Shown piece by piece: positions 1 through 12,100 of a DNA stretch of 64,000 bases. The number at the start of each line of letters is the position of its first letter. The first letter of the stretch is position 1. Position numbers and translations under genes: made by a program. The notes below the pieces were generated by a model. The model had not been told where the DNA came from. It ran no database searches and saw only the letters and a program-made list of their open reading frames with translations. Origin of the DNA: Tubulanus polymorphus (lineage: Eukaryota; Nemertea; Palaeonemertea; Tubulaniformes; Tubulanidae); the NCBI RefSeq assembly GCF_964204645.1, contig NC_134033.1, forward strand, positions 15,626,155 through 15,690,154, given 5' to 3'.

Positions 1-545
1 TAGATCGGGGAATCTACGTCGTCAAAAATGAAACGAACGAACAAATGAAATAATTGATCGGTATTTCCCCTCCTCCAGATTTTTATCCTTTTCTGACCCT
101 GTTGATAACTAACTGCGTCGGAATGTTGCGATATGAAACGCCTGATTTTTGTGATACCCGATGAAAAGTTACTTTTAATCAAACAATTAAAATGGTTGAT
201 TGAAGAAGTTCATTTCAATTTTTGTGCGATTGTGCCATCTATCAAGTTTAAAAGTTGAGTCCTCCTTTTATTACCGAGATGACGTAATTTACTGAGATCA
301 ACCGAGATGACATGAAATATAACATATTTATTTATTCCTTATCGATTTTTAAACTTGAAATCATATCAGTAATAAATACCTGCTTGAATCATATTTTACA
401 TATTTTCATCTATCAGCGATAGTTTACCGAAAATAGGCTCGCGTAAGTCAAAACGGCCTCCGCGAGCGTATGCCGAATAAAAACTATCATCGATTAATGA
501 AAACACGAATCCCTTAATTTCAATAGTATCGTTGTTTCTCAATAG
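1..545. other. Upstream intron of the ITM2 gene (no exon seen)
   Basis: This stretch precedes the first recognisable ITM2 exon and ends in the AG acceptor at 544-545. An in-frame TAG at 543-545 shows that the reading frame cannot continue leftward, so it is intron and the initiating exon lies outside the window. I see no exon, RNA gene or clear repeat here. Confidence 0.6.
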
Positions 546-3414
546 GTGGCAGCAGCGACCGAGTCGGAATCGACAGACGAAGCTCACGATAATTTCGTGA
601 ATGTCTCGGTGAGACGATACGAGCGCCGACCTCAACGCACGACGAACGTCTGTATTTGTTTGGCCGCCTTGATCGTATTGATAATGGGTATCGTGGGAGG
701 TATATACCTCTATAGACACCTCACTCATAAGGTAAGTACCTCATCGTCTGAGATAGGCAGAGATCAAGGGGCAGATCGGGGTAAACTGATTACCTTTTGA
801 CAACAAAAAAATATCATTTATTTCGCGGGGCGTCTGACAAAAGTGTGCCTTAGTTTTATGCTATACAACATGCCCTTTTTAGATTTCTTGAATTTGATAT
901 TTAGCATAAGACATTTATTAAGTGCCCTTGAATAAACAGACCTAATTAGGCCTATAACTGAAGGTAGTTTCTACTCTTTAAGAAATTCATCTCTCAAAAT
1001 TCGAATAGTTTTTTTAGTTCACTTTCGATGAAACCACTATTTTTCATTCATGTCAATTGTTCGAATTTTGATGAAAACTCCAAAATTATAGATATCTGAG
1101 TTATAGTCAGATCTGATTAGAGAGTCGGTTGATTGAGTTTGTTTAAACAGTCGTTGATGAAAAATTGATTTTTGGCGAAACCCATTGCAAGAGGTACCGA
1201 GTACCGATCTGATTGGTGGTTGATATGTAAGTGGTATTTTACGCGGATGTTTCTCATTTATGGTTGATATTTAAGGGGTGTTTAATGCGGATGACTGTTC
1301 TGATTGGTGGTCGATATTTATGGGACGTGTCTCGTTTCTATTTCAGACGTATCGTGCTATTTGCGATCTGCGTTACATCGACGACATGATGGTCGGCGAC
1401 GAACCGCACGCCGGATTCCTGCGCGAACACGTCGAGATCGACGAGTCTCAGAAAGCTCTCTCGCGAATCGAGGTGCCGAAATTCGATGAGTGTTCCAGCG
1501 CCGTCATACTTCACGCATTCTCTGTCGTAAGTTTCACCCTATGACGTCATCGAAATTAAACGCCCGCGAACTACGAGGTATTCCACCGGATGGTGCTTGT
1601 AACTAATGTCTATTTCAACCTGACTTGAGAGCCTGACTAGCTCAGTCAGTTTTAGTAGTACATACCTGACAAAGGTCTCAATAGGACCAGAAAGGACGGG
1701 CAGTCGACCTAAATCATCATTTTTAAATCCATTTTAAAATGTATTGAAGGATATCCAAAAAGTCTGCATTGAGAGGGGTTCCTGAGAGAAAAGATCCCTC
1801 CATGATTTGAAAGTTTAACAATATGTTTCCATGCCTACGTACCAAACTTCAGTTGGTAGGCATAGAGACATATTGTTTAACTTTATTTAAGCTCAAATTT
1901 TTGTATTCATGACATCATTCATAGAATTTGAGAAATTTTGGATAGATATCAATTGTATCTCAGAGAAAAAATCAGGCATCGCCGCCACGTGGGTCCTCGC
2001 TCACAAGTGGAATCTTCGCAAGATTATTGAACTGCGTCGTCCCTCAGTCGACTCAGGATTCGTCATTTCCTTGTAATTGAAACTGCTGGTTGCGGGCGGA
2101 TATTGAAAGCGTTTCGTGTTTTTTTTTTTTAAACAGAATTTGACGGCTATCGTTGACAACGACAACAGACGATGTTTCGTTTTACCGCTCGACAGGAAAC
2201 ACGTGATCCCTCCCAGAGACTTCTGGGATATGCTCGTCAAATTGAGGGTACGTACTAAAAACGGTATAAAAAAAAATACACTTAAGGGTCATCGATGAAA
2301 GCATAGCTAGAATGGGTTAATTTTTTGCTCCCATCTCTCATGGATGGGAGCATAGTTTATAAATGACCAGTGGCTGGTCATATTGATAGTGAATTCATCT
2401 CTATTTTTAGGGACAACTTGTATTTCTAATTCAATCTACTAACCTCATTATGATCGTCCCACCTACAACAAGACTTTTTAGACTGGTGACTTAGACTCAA
2501 GTCTTTTTAGACTGGCTTCTGAGACTGAGTCTTTTTGGACAGGACTCTAAGGCTCGGTCTTTTTAGACTGGCTTCTAAGACTCAAGTCATTTTACACTGG
2601 CTTCTATCACTCTTTTTTTGATACTGATAATAAATTGTTTATATTTTCAGACTGGTTATTACGTTCCGAGTTCACGTGTGATCAGAGAACACTATCGTAT
2701 TATAAAGCCACCGATCCGTAATAAAGCCGTACTGGGACCGTACATCGCTCTTGACTGTGAATTCTACGATACTTACAGACTGAAGAAAATCAACTACGGA
2801 CGAGTTCGAATCGGTGAGTCGGTCTATTCGGTCTCTGGCTAGAGGGAGGGTAGCATCGATGAGTCTAATTGGTCTCTCGCTGGAGGGTGGGAAGCATCGA
2901 TGAGTCTAATCGGTCTCTGGCTAGAGGGTGGGAAGCATGGATGAGTCTAATCGGTCTCTTGCTAGAGGGTGGGAAGCATCGATGAGTCTAATCGGTCTCT
3001 GGCTAGAGGGTGGGAAGCATCGATGAGTCTAATCGGTCTCTCGCTAGAGGGTGGGAAGCATCGATGAGTCTAATCGGTCTCTCGCTCGAGGGAGGGAAGC
3101 ATCGCTGAGTCTAATATGTCTCAGAGGGGTAGACGTTTGTACGTTGGGAGGAAGAGAGGAGTCTGCTCTCGCCTCCTAGGGCAGCTTAGTCGAGCAGCGC
3201 GTGGTAAGGATTTTTCAAATGCCAATTGAAATCCCTGTTAAAACAACTAACTGTTGCCGTCATTCTTCCCACAGGTAAACATCACCACCACAAGCACAGC
3301 TCGCACCGCCATCGCCGCGACGCCGAACAACAATCAGACAAAGAATCGACGATCTCGTTCGGCGAATACGCCGGCCGCGGTCCGCTGACAAAGCTCGTCG
3401 TCCACCTGAAATAA
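546..3414 (+). CDS. ITM2: ITM2/Bri-family type II membrane protein with BRICHOS domain (5' partial)
   Basis: Five exons join in phase: 546-731, 1347-1526, 2137-2247, 2651-2813 and 3275-3414 (stop TAA). They code for about 258 residues; human ITM2B has 266, so only a short N-terminus is missing. Exon 1 gives a cytosolic basic stretch (RRYERRPQR) and one membrane segment (CICLAALIVLIMGIVGGIYLY). Exons 2-4 match the ITM2 lumenal and BRICHOS region, with hallmarks such as DLRYIDD, RCFVLPLDR, VIPPRDFWDMLVKLR and YYVPSSRVIREHY. The two BRICHOS cysteines are in RCFVLP and LDCEFYD. The last exon has a His-rich run and then RHRR-D, a furin-type site where ITM2B is also cut. The predicted released peptide of 31 residues has no cysteine, unlike the human Bri23 peptide. 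In the known family, BRICHOS acts as a chaperone domain in the secretory pathway and the C-terminal peptide is shed. Family assignment is firm; the subtype (A, B or C) cannot be told. Confidence 0.9.
2465..2615. repeat. Short degenerate tandem repeat, about 38-bp unit
   Basis: About four imperfect copies of a unit built on CTTTTTAGACTGGCTTCT followed by a variant of AAGACTCAAGT. They lie in the ITM2 intron just before the exon starting at 2651. The wording resembles the dispersed 'gaccagtctaag' repeats found elsewhere in the window. Confidence 0.6.
2825..3115. repeat. 41-bp minisatellite, about 7 copies
   Basis: Seven near-identical copies of a 41-bp unit containing CGGTCTCTGGCTAGAGGGTG and AGCATCGATGAGTCTAAT. 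The array starts within about 12 bases of the donor site at 2814 and fills most of the last ITM2 intron. Unit-to-unit differences are mostly single substitutions. Confidence 0.9.
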
Positions 3415-4124
3415 GAGATACCGAGAGATACTTTGACGCGCGAAATCGGGAGAATGATTAATTCCGATATTAATACGAATATAACTTGTGATCACGTCTA
3501 TTTCCAGGGTTTTCCCCGCGATTTTTTCATCGACGGCCGCAACGCGAATAGAAATCGAGGCAAATCTTTTTTTAACGAAATTTCAAAACAAATTTACGTA
3601 TCGTGGCCACCCGTGTCGGGTTGGGGAGATTTTTTTTTAGTTTTTTCGTTGGTGTTTAAAGTTATTTTATGATTTCACAAACCGATGATTTTGTTGTATA
3701 TATATATCTAAAGAAAAAAGTAAATTTGTTTCAGTAAAGTACGGCCGAATTTTAATGGCGAATCTAAATAGTTTTGAATACGGCGCAAAAGATGGAAATT
3801 TTTGTAGTGTACACGATGGAACCTCGAAGAAATTGTCAATGATTACATTGTAACCAGGATTTTTAAGTTTTCAATGTATTTCTCTCTCAAGTTCTCACTG
3901 TATTTCAATATCCAAGCAGCTGTCTGGTTTACCGCAATTACTAAGAGATTATGAAATTAGCGAAATCGCGATTTTTTTTGAATAGGGTCTCAAGTTGGCA
4001 GGACTACGTATGTATAGTAAACTCTTGATTATCCACCGCTGTTGAGATATGTTTTTTGTTAGGGGACAATCCAAGATGGCCGATGAATGAACAACTTGTT
4101 TATGAAGACAATGAACTGGATTTG

Positions 4125-4910
4125 TGTAACTAGGGCTCAGTTGTGCAGTCGTGTTTGACTATGGAACTAAGTTTGTCTTAGACTGGCCTTGACTGTAAAC
4201 CAAGACTGTGCAACTGTGGTCCCGCGGGTTTGAAATTTGGGCTGAAAACCGGAAGTTCGAGCGTACATGTTTGGGTCATACATTTTTATTACGTATGCAT
4301 TAGGGGGGAGGACTCAGTGCAATTATGTACTGTAATGCTTAATGGATATGAAAAAAATGGCCGCTTTGCGTACAGAGGGTGAGGGGGGGTTGAAAGAGTC
4401 AAATTTTATGCGTACGTTAAATTTAATGAATGAAACCTTATTGAATGGTCCCCTAAACAGGAAAGTTGCCAGCCAGCTCGAGATCGCATTCCACAGGTCA
4501 TGCTTGCGGCGGGTTGGTCATGTCTATCACTGATTCAAACTGATCGTGACTTTGTTTGATTGTCATATGCATAAAAACAACCAATCACAGCATGGCTTAT
4601 ATTATAGCCAGCATGCATTATCTCAGATGATCATTATTAGGCCTGCGGTCACTTGCTTATAGTCAACTTTCTTCTGGAACCATTCAAGCAATTTTGAAAA
4701 CCGAGCTCATTTCATTTCTATAGTCAATCTATTAACTTAAGACCAGTGTAAGCTCATTTTAGTTCATATAAACAACCTGACAACTTAAGACCAGTGTAAG
4801 CTCATTTTATTTCTGTAGTCAATCTATTAACTCAAGACCAGTTTAAGCTCATTCTGGTTCTCAACTTAAAGACCAGTCTAAGCTCATTTTAGTTCTGTAA
4901 CCTATCTAAC
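4125..4910. repeat. Cluster of 'gaccagtctaag' dispersed palindromic repeats
   Basis: 4131-4210 begins GGGCTCAGTTGTGCAGTCGTG and ends with a loose reverse complement (ACTGTGCAACTGTGGTCCC). At 4725-4890 the segment AACTTAAGACCAGTGTAAGC recurs at least three times with spacers derived from the same family. Relatives are at 13480-13736, 14864-15205, 21424-21552, 26898-27015 and 32090-32195. Confidence 0.65.
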
Positions 4911-6170
4911 GAAGGCCACCTTTGGGCTTGTATCGACTGTGTAACTGGCCCGTACAGTTTACAGACGGCAACTAAGCTTCTTTTGTAGGAACATTGTAAT
5001 AGAGTTAAATAAACAATTGCTGTAAAACTGCACCACGTAATTAGATGCCGGGTATGAAACTGAAAAAATGTTACATGTTCCTGTGATTTTGCTCTTGTCT
5101 ATTGAAATAGAGGTCCTACTTGACTTATTGCTTCTGTATTGATAAACATGTATCTATCTATCTATTGTATTGTGTAATCGTTACAGGATTTAAACCACAT
5201 TTTTATGGAAAGGTTTGATAGCATTCGGGCCTCCGATTGCCGTGATTAGTGATGTCATAGGAGGAGATGATTCCTGGAAGGTGTTACCAGTACTGGCAGG
5301 GTTTGTTGTAACGAGTCTGACGAAATTCTGAACAAGAAAACTAACTTGAATAAAGTTTATCGTTGGTTTTAACAGTGTCGAAAAATTATTACTACTTGTG
5401 AGAAAATTTAGGATAATTTTCCGGTTAAATCTTGAAAGAGCTGAAAAATAAGCCTACTTATTGTTTGGACGGGCATTTTCTACTGAAAAATTCTTTGCGC
5501 GAATTCGACTTAAGAAAAATCCTGTGAACTCATCTTTGGATTCCGGTAAAATGGCCGACTTTAGCTTCAGTCCTTCTGCTACAAACCCCGCCCGGTTCGA
5601 GTTCGTTTTTGGCCGACGATGAACAATTCGATTTTGATAATGCGGTCGATGGCGCCTGGCTCCCTGTTGGGTTATCCTTATCCGAGGGTATCGATAAGAT
5701 TTTTAAGGAGATTAGTTATGCTTGTAAAATGTCTTGCTGCAGTCAGTGTCTATCCCCCCCCCCTGCGTGGCTTACCTATTGTCAATTTATAATAGTAAGT
5801 TAGATATTGTATATATATACATAAATGTACAAAGTCTATGAAAACTTGAAAAAAATGATGCAAATTTTTCCAGTCGAAAATCGACCAATTTTGAGTTGAA
5901 GATAATGTCTTTGGTTTTGAAAAGGTAGGCCCAATCCCGATACATCGATACTGCAATAGACACTTTGTAATTTTATTGTGCGTGGAATTTTGTAATTATT
6001 GATCTTGACGAGGCGTTTAATGATTGAAGCACTACTGTATACATTGCATATTATTATTATTAATATTAATACTGGTTTATCAATAAATATTCATGTTAAA
6101 AATTGTATATGTAAAAAGCTGTTTTGAAGCTTCTTTAATGGTTTCATCTCTGGATCTACCATCGTCATCG

Positions 6171-6421
6171 TAGGATCTTTCAGCAGAGTTCAAGGGAATC
6201 AGAAGATATGACAAGCGCAGAGCATCTTTCAGCTGAGTTCAAGGGAATCAGAAGATATGACAAGCGCAGAGCATCTTTCAGCTGAGTTCAAGGGAATCAG
6301 AAGATATGACAAGCGCAGAGCATCTTTCAGCAGAGTTCAAGGGAAACAGAAGATATGACAAGCGCAGAGCATCTTTCAGCAGAGTTCAAGGGAATCAGAA
6401 GATATGACAAGCACAGAGCAC
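6171..6421. repeat. 49-bp minisatellite, 5 copies
   Basis: Five copies of a 49-bp unit with AGCATCTTTCAGCTGAGTTC and GGAATCAGAAGATATGACAA. Copies alternate between CAGCTGAG and CAGCAGAG. The array lies about 430 bases upstream of the proposed glycogenin start exon. Confidence 0.9.
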
Positions 6422-6846
6422 AACGGGGGTATTTCTATGAAAAAGAATTTCTTTAGTAAAATTCCTTTATTATATTAAGATGTTCGGACACAAGCTGAAT
6501 CTTCGGAGTGGAACCAATAATTTTCTGAATTTGGAAAGCGGGAATTTTTACCAAAACGCACCTGCTACAATAATTAAGAAAAGTAGACAACACATTACCA
6601 ACTTTATTTCTTTACCTAACAAATGAACCCAGTTGATCATTAAGAATTATTATATTTTTTCTAGCATAACACGACGAAAAAATTATATTCATAGGACTTT
6701 GTCAGGTCTTTGTGGCTGCGGGCCAGAAATAAGTACTTCATAATGAGTTATTGAGCGTTCAAATTAGGAATTAACCCGTTTTTTAATCCTGGAAAACAAA
6801 CGACCAGGCGGTGCTGCCACCTCTTGTCACTGTTCTCTCGGACAAA

Positions 6847-9108
6847 ATGGCTTCTAGGCAAGGTCAGTGATTTATCTAAAATTATCGCTTCTGATTTGAG
6901 TTTTAATTGACTTCCCGCGGTACGACACCCGTCAATTTTACACCGACCGACCGTCGATATCCAGTTCTATCATTGGCAGCAGTTCGGCAATTTCTACTTT
7001 CATATATTGCCGAGAAAACGAACGTAGAACATGGAAGACCGAGAGATATGTCAAGTCAGTCGAGTCTGTCTTACGAGAAATCAGAAAGTACTTCCATGTT
7101 CAATTGGCATTTTGATAGTTTTGGGGGTCTGTATGTCGTACTGAGTGGCTTAAATAAAACAAAGTGTACTGTCTAGTATAGGCCTAAATTTAGAAGAACA
7201 TTGGAGACTTGAGACTGGTTTCCTGAATCCTGGCTTGATTTTTTAGCAGCAACAAAAAATCAAAATGTCTTAATCTGCTTATCTCTGCTCTGTTGTTGAA
7301 ACTGATAATTATTACAGAACCAGTCTTAAGTAGGCCTACTACAATCAAACTGAAGTGTTTATTTGATATTTGACATTTTGATATCAGTGTTGTTATAGAC
7401 CTATCCTCCAAAAAACAGGACTGACTGACACTAAAACACAGCCCCCACAAGGTCATCATCGCGTAAAAAATGAGATTGACCAAAAAACCTGTTACAATAT
7501 TTCAGTTTTCAGTCTTTTCACGGTATATGCCAGGGGTCGTTATAGACTAACTGTATTGATTATTAATGGTTGTATTTTTTCTCCAGTCTAGCATGATCCG
7601 GTCTAGTCTAGTCTTTCCCGAACAGCTGTCGTTCTCAATAACAATCATTTCTCTCTTATTACAATTTATTGACTTTACAACAATTAAATAGAGCAGTTTT
7701 ATGTGGAATGGCTTAGGCCTATGTTATTAATTCTATCCTCGTCGATAAATCTTTGAATTAGGTCCAGTTTCGTTCAAATAGGGAGCCATTACCTACCTGG
7801 GGTTAGAGGTAAAAATACCCAATTCTTCAAAGTAGGTAAACCCCCCTCACTTTTGAATGCGCAAGTAGTACAATGTTATGGTCAATTTATTCATATCAGA
7901 TCTTTAATGACAAAGACATTATAACAAGTTAATACAGATTATACTAATTATACAGATTCATGCGGACGTATATTCAATGTATTCATATCTATCATGAGGA
8001 AGACAAGTTATTGTACAGTTTGAACTAAAAAATACTAGAAATTAACTTAAGGTTTTTACAGCTCAGATTTAGGCCTAGGCCTATTTATCACTAGATAAAA
8101 TGAGTTCATCGCACAGTTCAAATATATTACAGTGTAGACTGGGTATCCCCCAATTCAGGGCCTATACGCAGGGTCCGATCTAAGGAATGAAAGCCACTTG
8201 CCCGGGGGACAAGCATATCTGAAATTTCGCTTGCCCCCTCCAAAAGCTACTTGCCCTACACAGGCGGTCCGATTAATGGCACTATCATCCGTTGTATCGA
8301 GTTGGAAAAAAACTTTGTGACATAAAATTGCACTAGCCTGGGGGACAATTGATAATGATAACCTACTTGCCCTGATGAGAATATACTTGTCCCGGCAATC
8401 GGACAAGTGCTTAGATCGCACCCTGCCTATATGTAGGGATAAACCCGATAATCTGGACCCTGTTTGATATGTACTTTAAAACTTTATTGTCAAGGTATTA
8501 TGATGAATTAAACGACATGATTAAAGATTAATTATAATTAGGCTGTTGGGGTTTAATAGAGTGAAGGTTCAAGATTGATGCTACGATTGATTTATACTTG
8601 TCTTATAAAGGACTAGGCCTAATTGATATTTAAACGATCTTATCTTAGATACGGGGCGATAAAGATAATTAAAGCGTTTTTTACGCTACAACTATTTAAA
8701 CAGTATACAGCTCGTAGCCTAGGCGATAAATGCCAGAATTGAACGATGTTAATTTTTTACCTGGTACGCGCCCATTAGGTAAAAAATTAAGATAATTCGA
8801 TTCTGGCATTTATAGGCTACAAGTCGTGAAGATACGCGACGCAGGTTGGGAAACAAGGAAATAAAGGTGATTATTAGGACAGGCGTTTATTATAAAGTTT
8901 GCAGTAGGTATTGTAGGTTTATAGGTATATCAGTAATATAGCGACGTGGAGGCAGGTTTTCCATCATCTCTCACTGATATAAACCTGTGTGTGTGTAAAG
9001 AGTTGAACTCATACACGCTGTCAGAGTTTATTATTAGATAAATGTTGAATGGTTGGTTCGCGCCCGGCGGCTCGTGAGCTGTTTCTTTCTATTGCGCTTT
9101 CTCTCTGG

Positions 9109-9199
<91 letters not shown>

Positions 9200-12100
9200 A
9201 ATAACTTATCCATGACTTCATCAATCAACGGTGTTTTTTTTAAATCGTCGCTTCATTGTTGTTTGCAATTCGTCTTACTGAAAATTGCACGATTGTCTCG
9301 AGCGAAATATTGGTCTATAATTCGTTATAGTATAGCGCTATTAGGCGTATTTCAATTTGATCGGTATTTAATGACTTCGTCAAGAATTCCTTTGAAATTC
9401 CAGGCTATGTACTCAGTTCCAAAGTTGTATGAGGTTAATTTGATACTGAACCTAGTTCCAAAGTTGTATGAGGTTAATTTGATTCTGAACTTAGTTCCAC
9501 ATTTGTGTTAGTTTGATTTGACTCTGAACACAGGTCCACAGTTGTCCGGTTTTAATTCCTGACTCAGGGTCCAGTTCCACAGTTGTGTGGTTTTAACTTT
9601 TGACTCTGAACACAGTTCCACAGTTGTGTGTGTTCAATTTGACTCTGAACACAGTTCCACAGTTGTGTGTGTTCAATTTGACTCTGAACACAGTTCCACA
9701 GTTGTGTGTGTTCAATTTGACTCTGGATCCAGTTCTACAGTTGTGTGGATTTGATTTGACTCTGAACTCAGTTCCACAGTTGTGTGGGTTTAATTTGACT
9801 CTGGACCCAGTTCCAGAGTTGTGTGTGTTCAATTTGACTCTGAACCAAGTTCCACAGTTGTGTGGATTTGATTTGACTCCGGATCCAGTTCTACAGTTGT
9901 GTGGATTTGATTTGACTCTGAACTCAGTTCCACAGTTGTGTGGGTTTAATTTGACTCTGGACCCAGTTCCAGAGTTGTGTGTGTTCAATTTGACTCTGAA
10001 CCAAGTTCCACAGTTGTGTGGATTTGATTTGACTCCGGATCCAGTTCTACAGTTGTGTGGATTTGATTTGACTCTGAACTCAGTTCCACAGTTGTGTGGG
10101 TTTAATTTGACTCTGGACCCAATTCCAGAGATGTGTGTGTTCAATTTGACTCTGAACCCAGTTCCACAGTTGTGTGGATTTGATTTGACTCTGGATCCAG
10201 TTCCACAGTTGTGTGGATTTGATTTGACTCTGAACTCAGTTCCACAGTTGTGAGGGTTTAATTTGACTCGGGATCTAGGCCCAGGATTCAGTTCCACAAT
10301 TAGGAGTGGTATGCTAATAGATGCAGTGTCTACAGTATATATTACAATAAGCCTAAATCAAAACTGTTGTTTAGTAATAAACCGTGTTAATCTAATGTTG
10401 CGTATGTTACACAGATCAGCCGCATAATTCATGTCAATGCCTTACTTTTTCTATCGCCAATTACCCCATTAACTATTATTTACGGCTATTTTGTTTTTCT
10501 CTGCGACTTGACATGTTTTTTTTCCCCTTAATTCGCCGACGTTCTCAAGTTCTCTCTGTTCATTGTGAAATCAGATTAAAAATCAGCATGACTTTTGTCA
10601 TGTTTTCGGGGTATTGAGTTCACAGACTAAACCCGACCTATAAACATCCGTTCAATAATGCGTGGAAAACTGCACGGCTCATTTCCAGGATTTCTAGGCA
10701 TCCGGCTCGCTCAATGTCACCTTGAACGTAGTTCGCGCCTGGCTCGCCAGATGTCAGCGGCGTACGTGGTGTATGTGACTGTGGTCATGTAGGCTCTTTT
10801 TACAACCGCGTATTTCACAAACAAACAGGAAGGCAGGAAAGTGGCCGTAATTGAGGTATTTCGGCGACAATCTTGAATGGTAATGCGTCAGGAAATCCAT
10901 CCTCACGAAAGGACCGGCGCGGTGCTTTTTCAGAGTTCTGAAGAATGCTAGTTTTTTGTCGAGGTAGCATACACAAATGATGCCTCCTCCGCGGCTGATG
11001 AAGATTTTGTTAGGATTGTGGAAATCGCGGGGTTTTTTTCATCGTGATTGTCATTTAATTTCTAAATTAAGCAGAGATCTGCTCGGACTGGGGTGAGTTA
11101 AAATTTCTAGTTTATAATCAGGATTTTCCTATAAATTTTGTCGAATTTGGTTAAATTGTCTTCAACATTTTAAGAACGGATATTTTATCGAAAGGTGTTG
11201 ATTGAGAATTAATTTTAAAATCTTTTTTTTGAAGTTAACTAATCGCAAAAAAACATCTTTTTTAAACGGTCGTGAACATTTCCAGGGATCAAAGTTAGGA
11301 TTTTTCTCGTTGAAAAAGGATTAAGGAACGAAGGAACTATGAAAATATGAAGCTCGAGTTTTTTAGGAAGGAAAATGAAGAAAGTAGGAAGTGATCTAGG
11401 TTGGCATGTCTAGGTCGAGCCTAGGACTCTGTTCCCCCTTGGTTTCGATTTAGGGGGGATGGCGTACTAGGCTAGGTCTACGTGTCGTATTTGTTTTGAG
11501 AACGACAGCGTCGGTATTTAGACAGATGAGAATTGAATCAACTCTTCAGTTTGGGACTAGTGAGGAGCGTTAGAACAGCTCCCTTTCATCTTGCTTTATT
11601 AAACTAAAGTTGTTTTGGGTAAATTTGAAGAAATGCGTGGCAAGGATTAGCCATTAGCCTACGAATGAAAATTGTTCATTATGTATCCGGTTGTCTTAAA
11701 ATGATCAGATGCCAAGTATTAGGACCTAATACAGGGTCGCGCCACTGACCTGGAAAACTCAGGGAATCAGAAAACTCGGGTAGCCATTTTTGACAAATTT
11801 GGGTAAAATGTTAATGGTGGCCACTGACCTGGAAAAAAACCTGGAAAAATCTAAGAAAATATAGAAATAATCAGGGAAAACCCGGGCAAATTTTGCCGAG
11901 AACCTCAGGAAGAACTCGGGGAATTCAGATAATTCTATTGACCACGCGTGGAGAATGAATAGACAGTAACATAACTCGAACGTAAGGCTACAAATATCTC
12001 CATTCACACGCTGCTGGTTCACTCGGGGGAGGGGGATTTCGTTATTAAAAACATGTGATACTGGCGGAATTTGGAGAAATGAAAGTAGTAGTAGGGCCTG

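Larger units (their letters stand above)
3415..6846. other. ITM2 3' UTR and ITM2-glycogenin intergenic region
   Basis: No gene is supported here. The left part should hold the ITM2 3' UTR; I could not pick a single poly(A) signal with confidence. It contains degenerate 'gaccagtctaag' repeats (4130-4210 and 4660-4910) and a 49-bp minisatellite. Short frames at 5551 and 5609 start near ATGGCCGAC, but they are out of frame with one another and match no family I know. The last few dozen bases before 6847 should include the glycogenin promoter and 5' UTR; no TATA box is obvious. Confidence 0.6.

Noticed and set aside
2465-3115. CRISPR-like spacing of repeats
   Set aside because: Units are directly adjacent with no unique spacers, and the genome is animal; these are minisatellites.
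5528-5803. Possible small gene or exon starting near ATGGCCGAC at 5551 (or 5609)
   Set aside because: The ATG frame stops after 23 codons. The longer frame lacks an ATG, has no recognisable family and no convincing splice partner.
9021-9228. Poly Leu-Ser frames
   Set aside because: Translation of the (AG)n microsatellite.
9593-10297. Long open frames on both strands (234 aa minus, 217 aa plus) with Asn/His/Gly-rich repeats
   Set aside because: They follow from a 39-bp tandem repeat whose length is a multiple of three. Both strands are open at once, there is no splice or start context, and the array lies inside a glycogenin intron.
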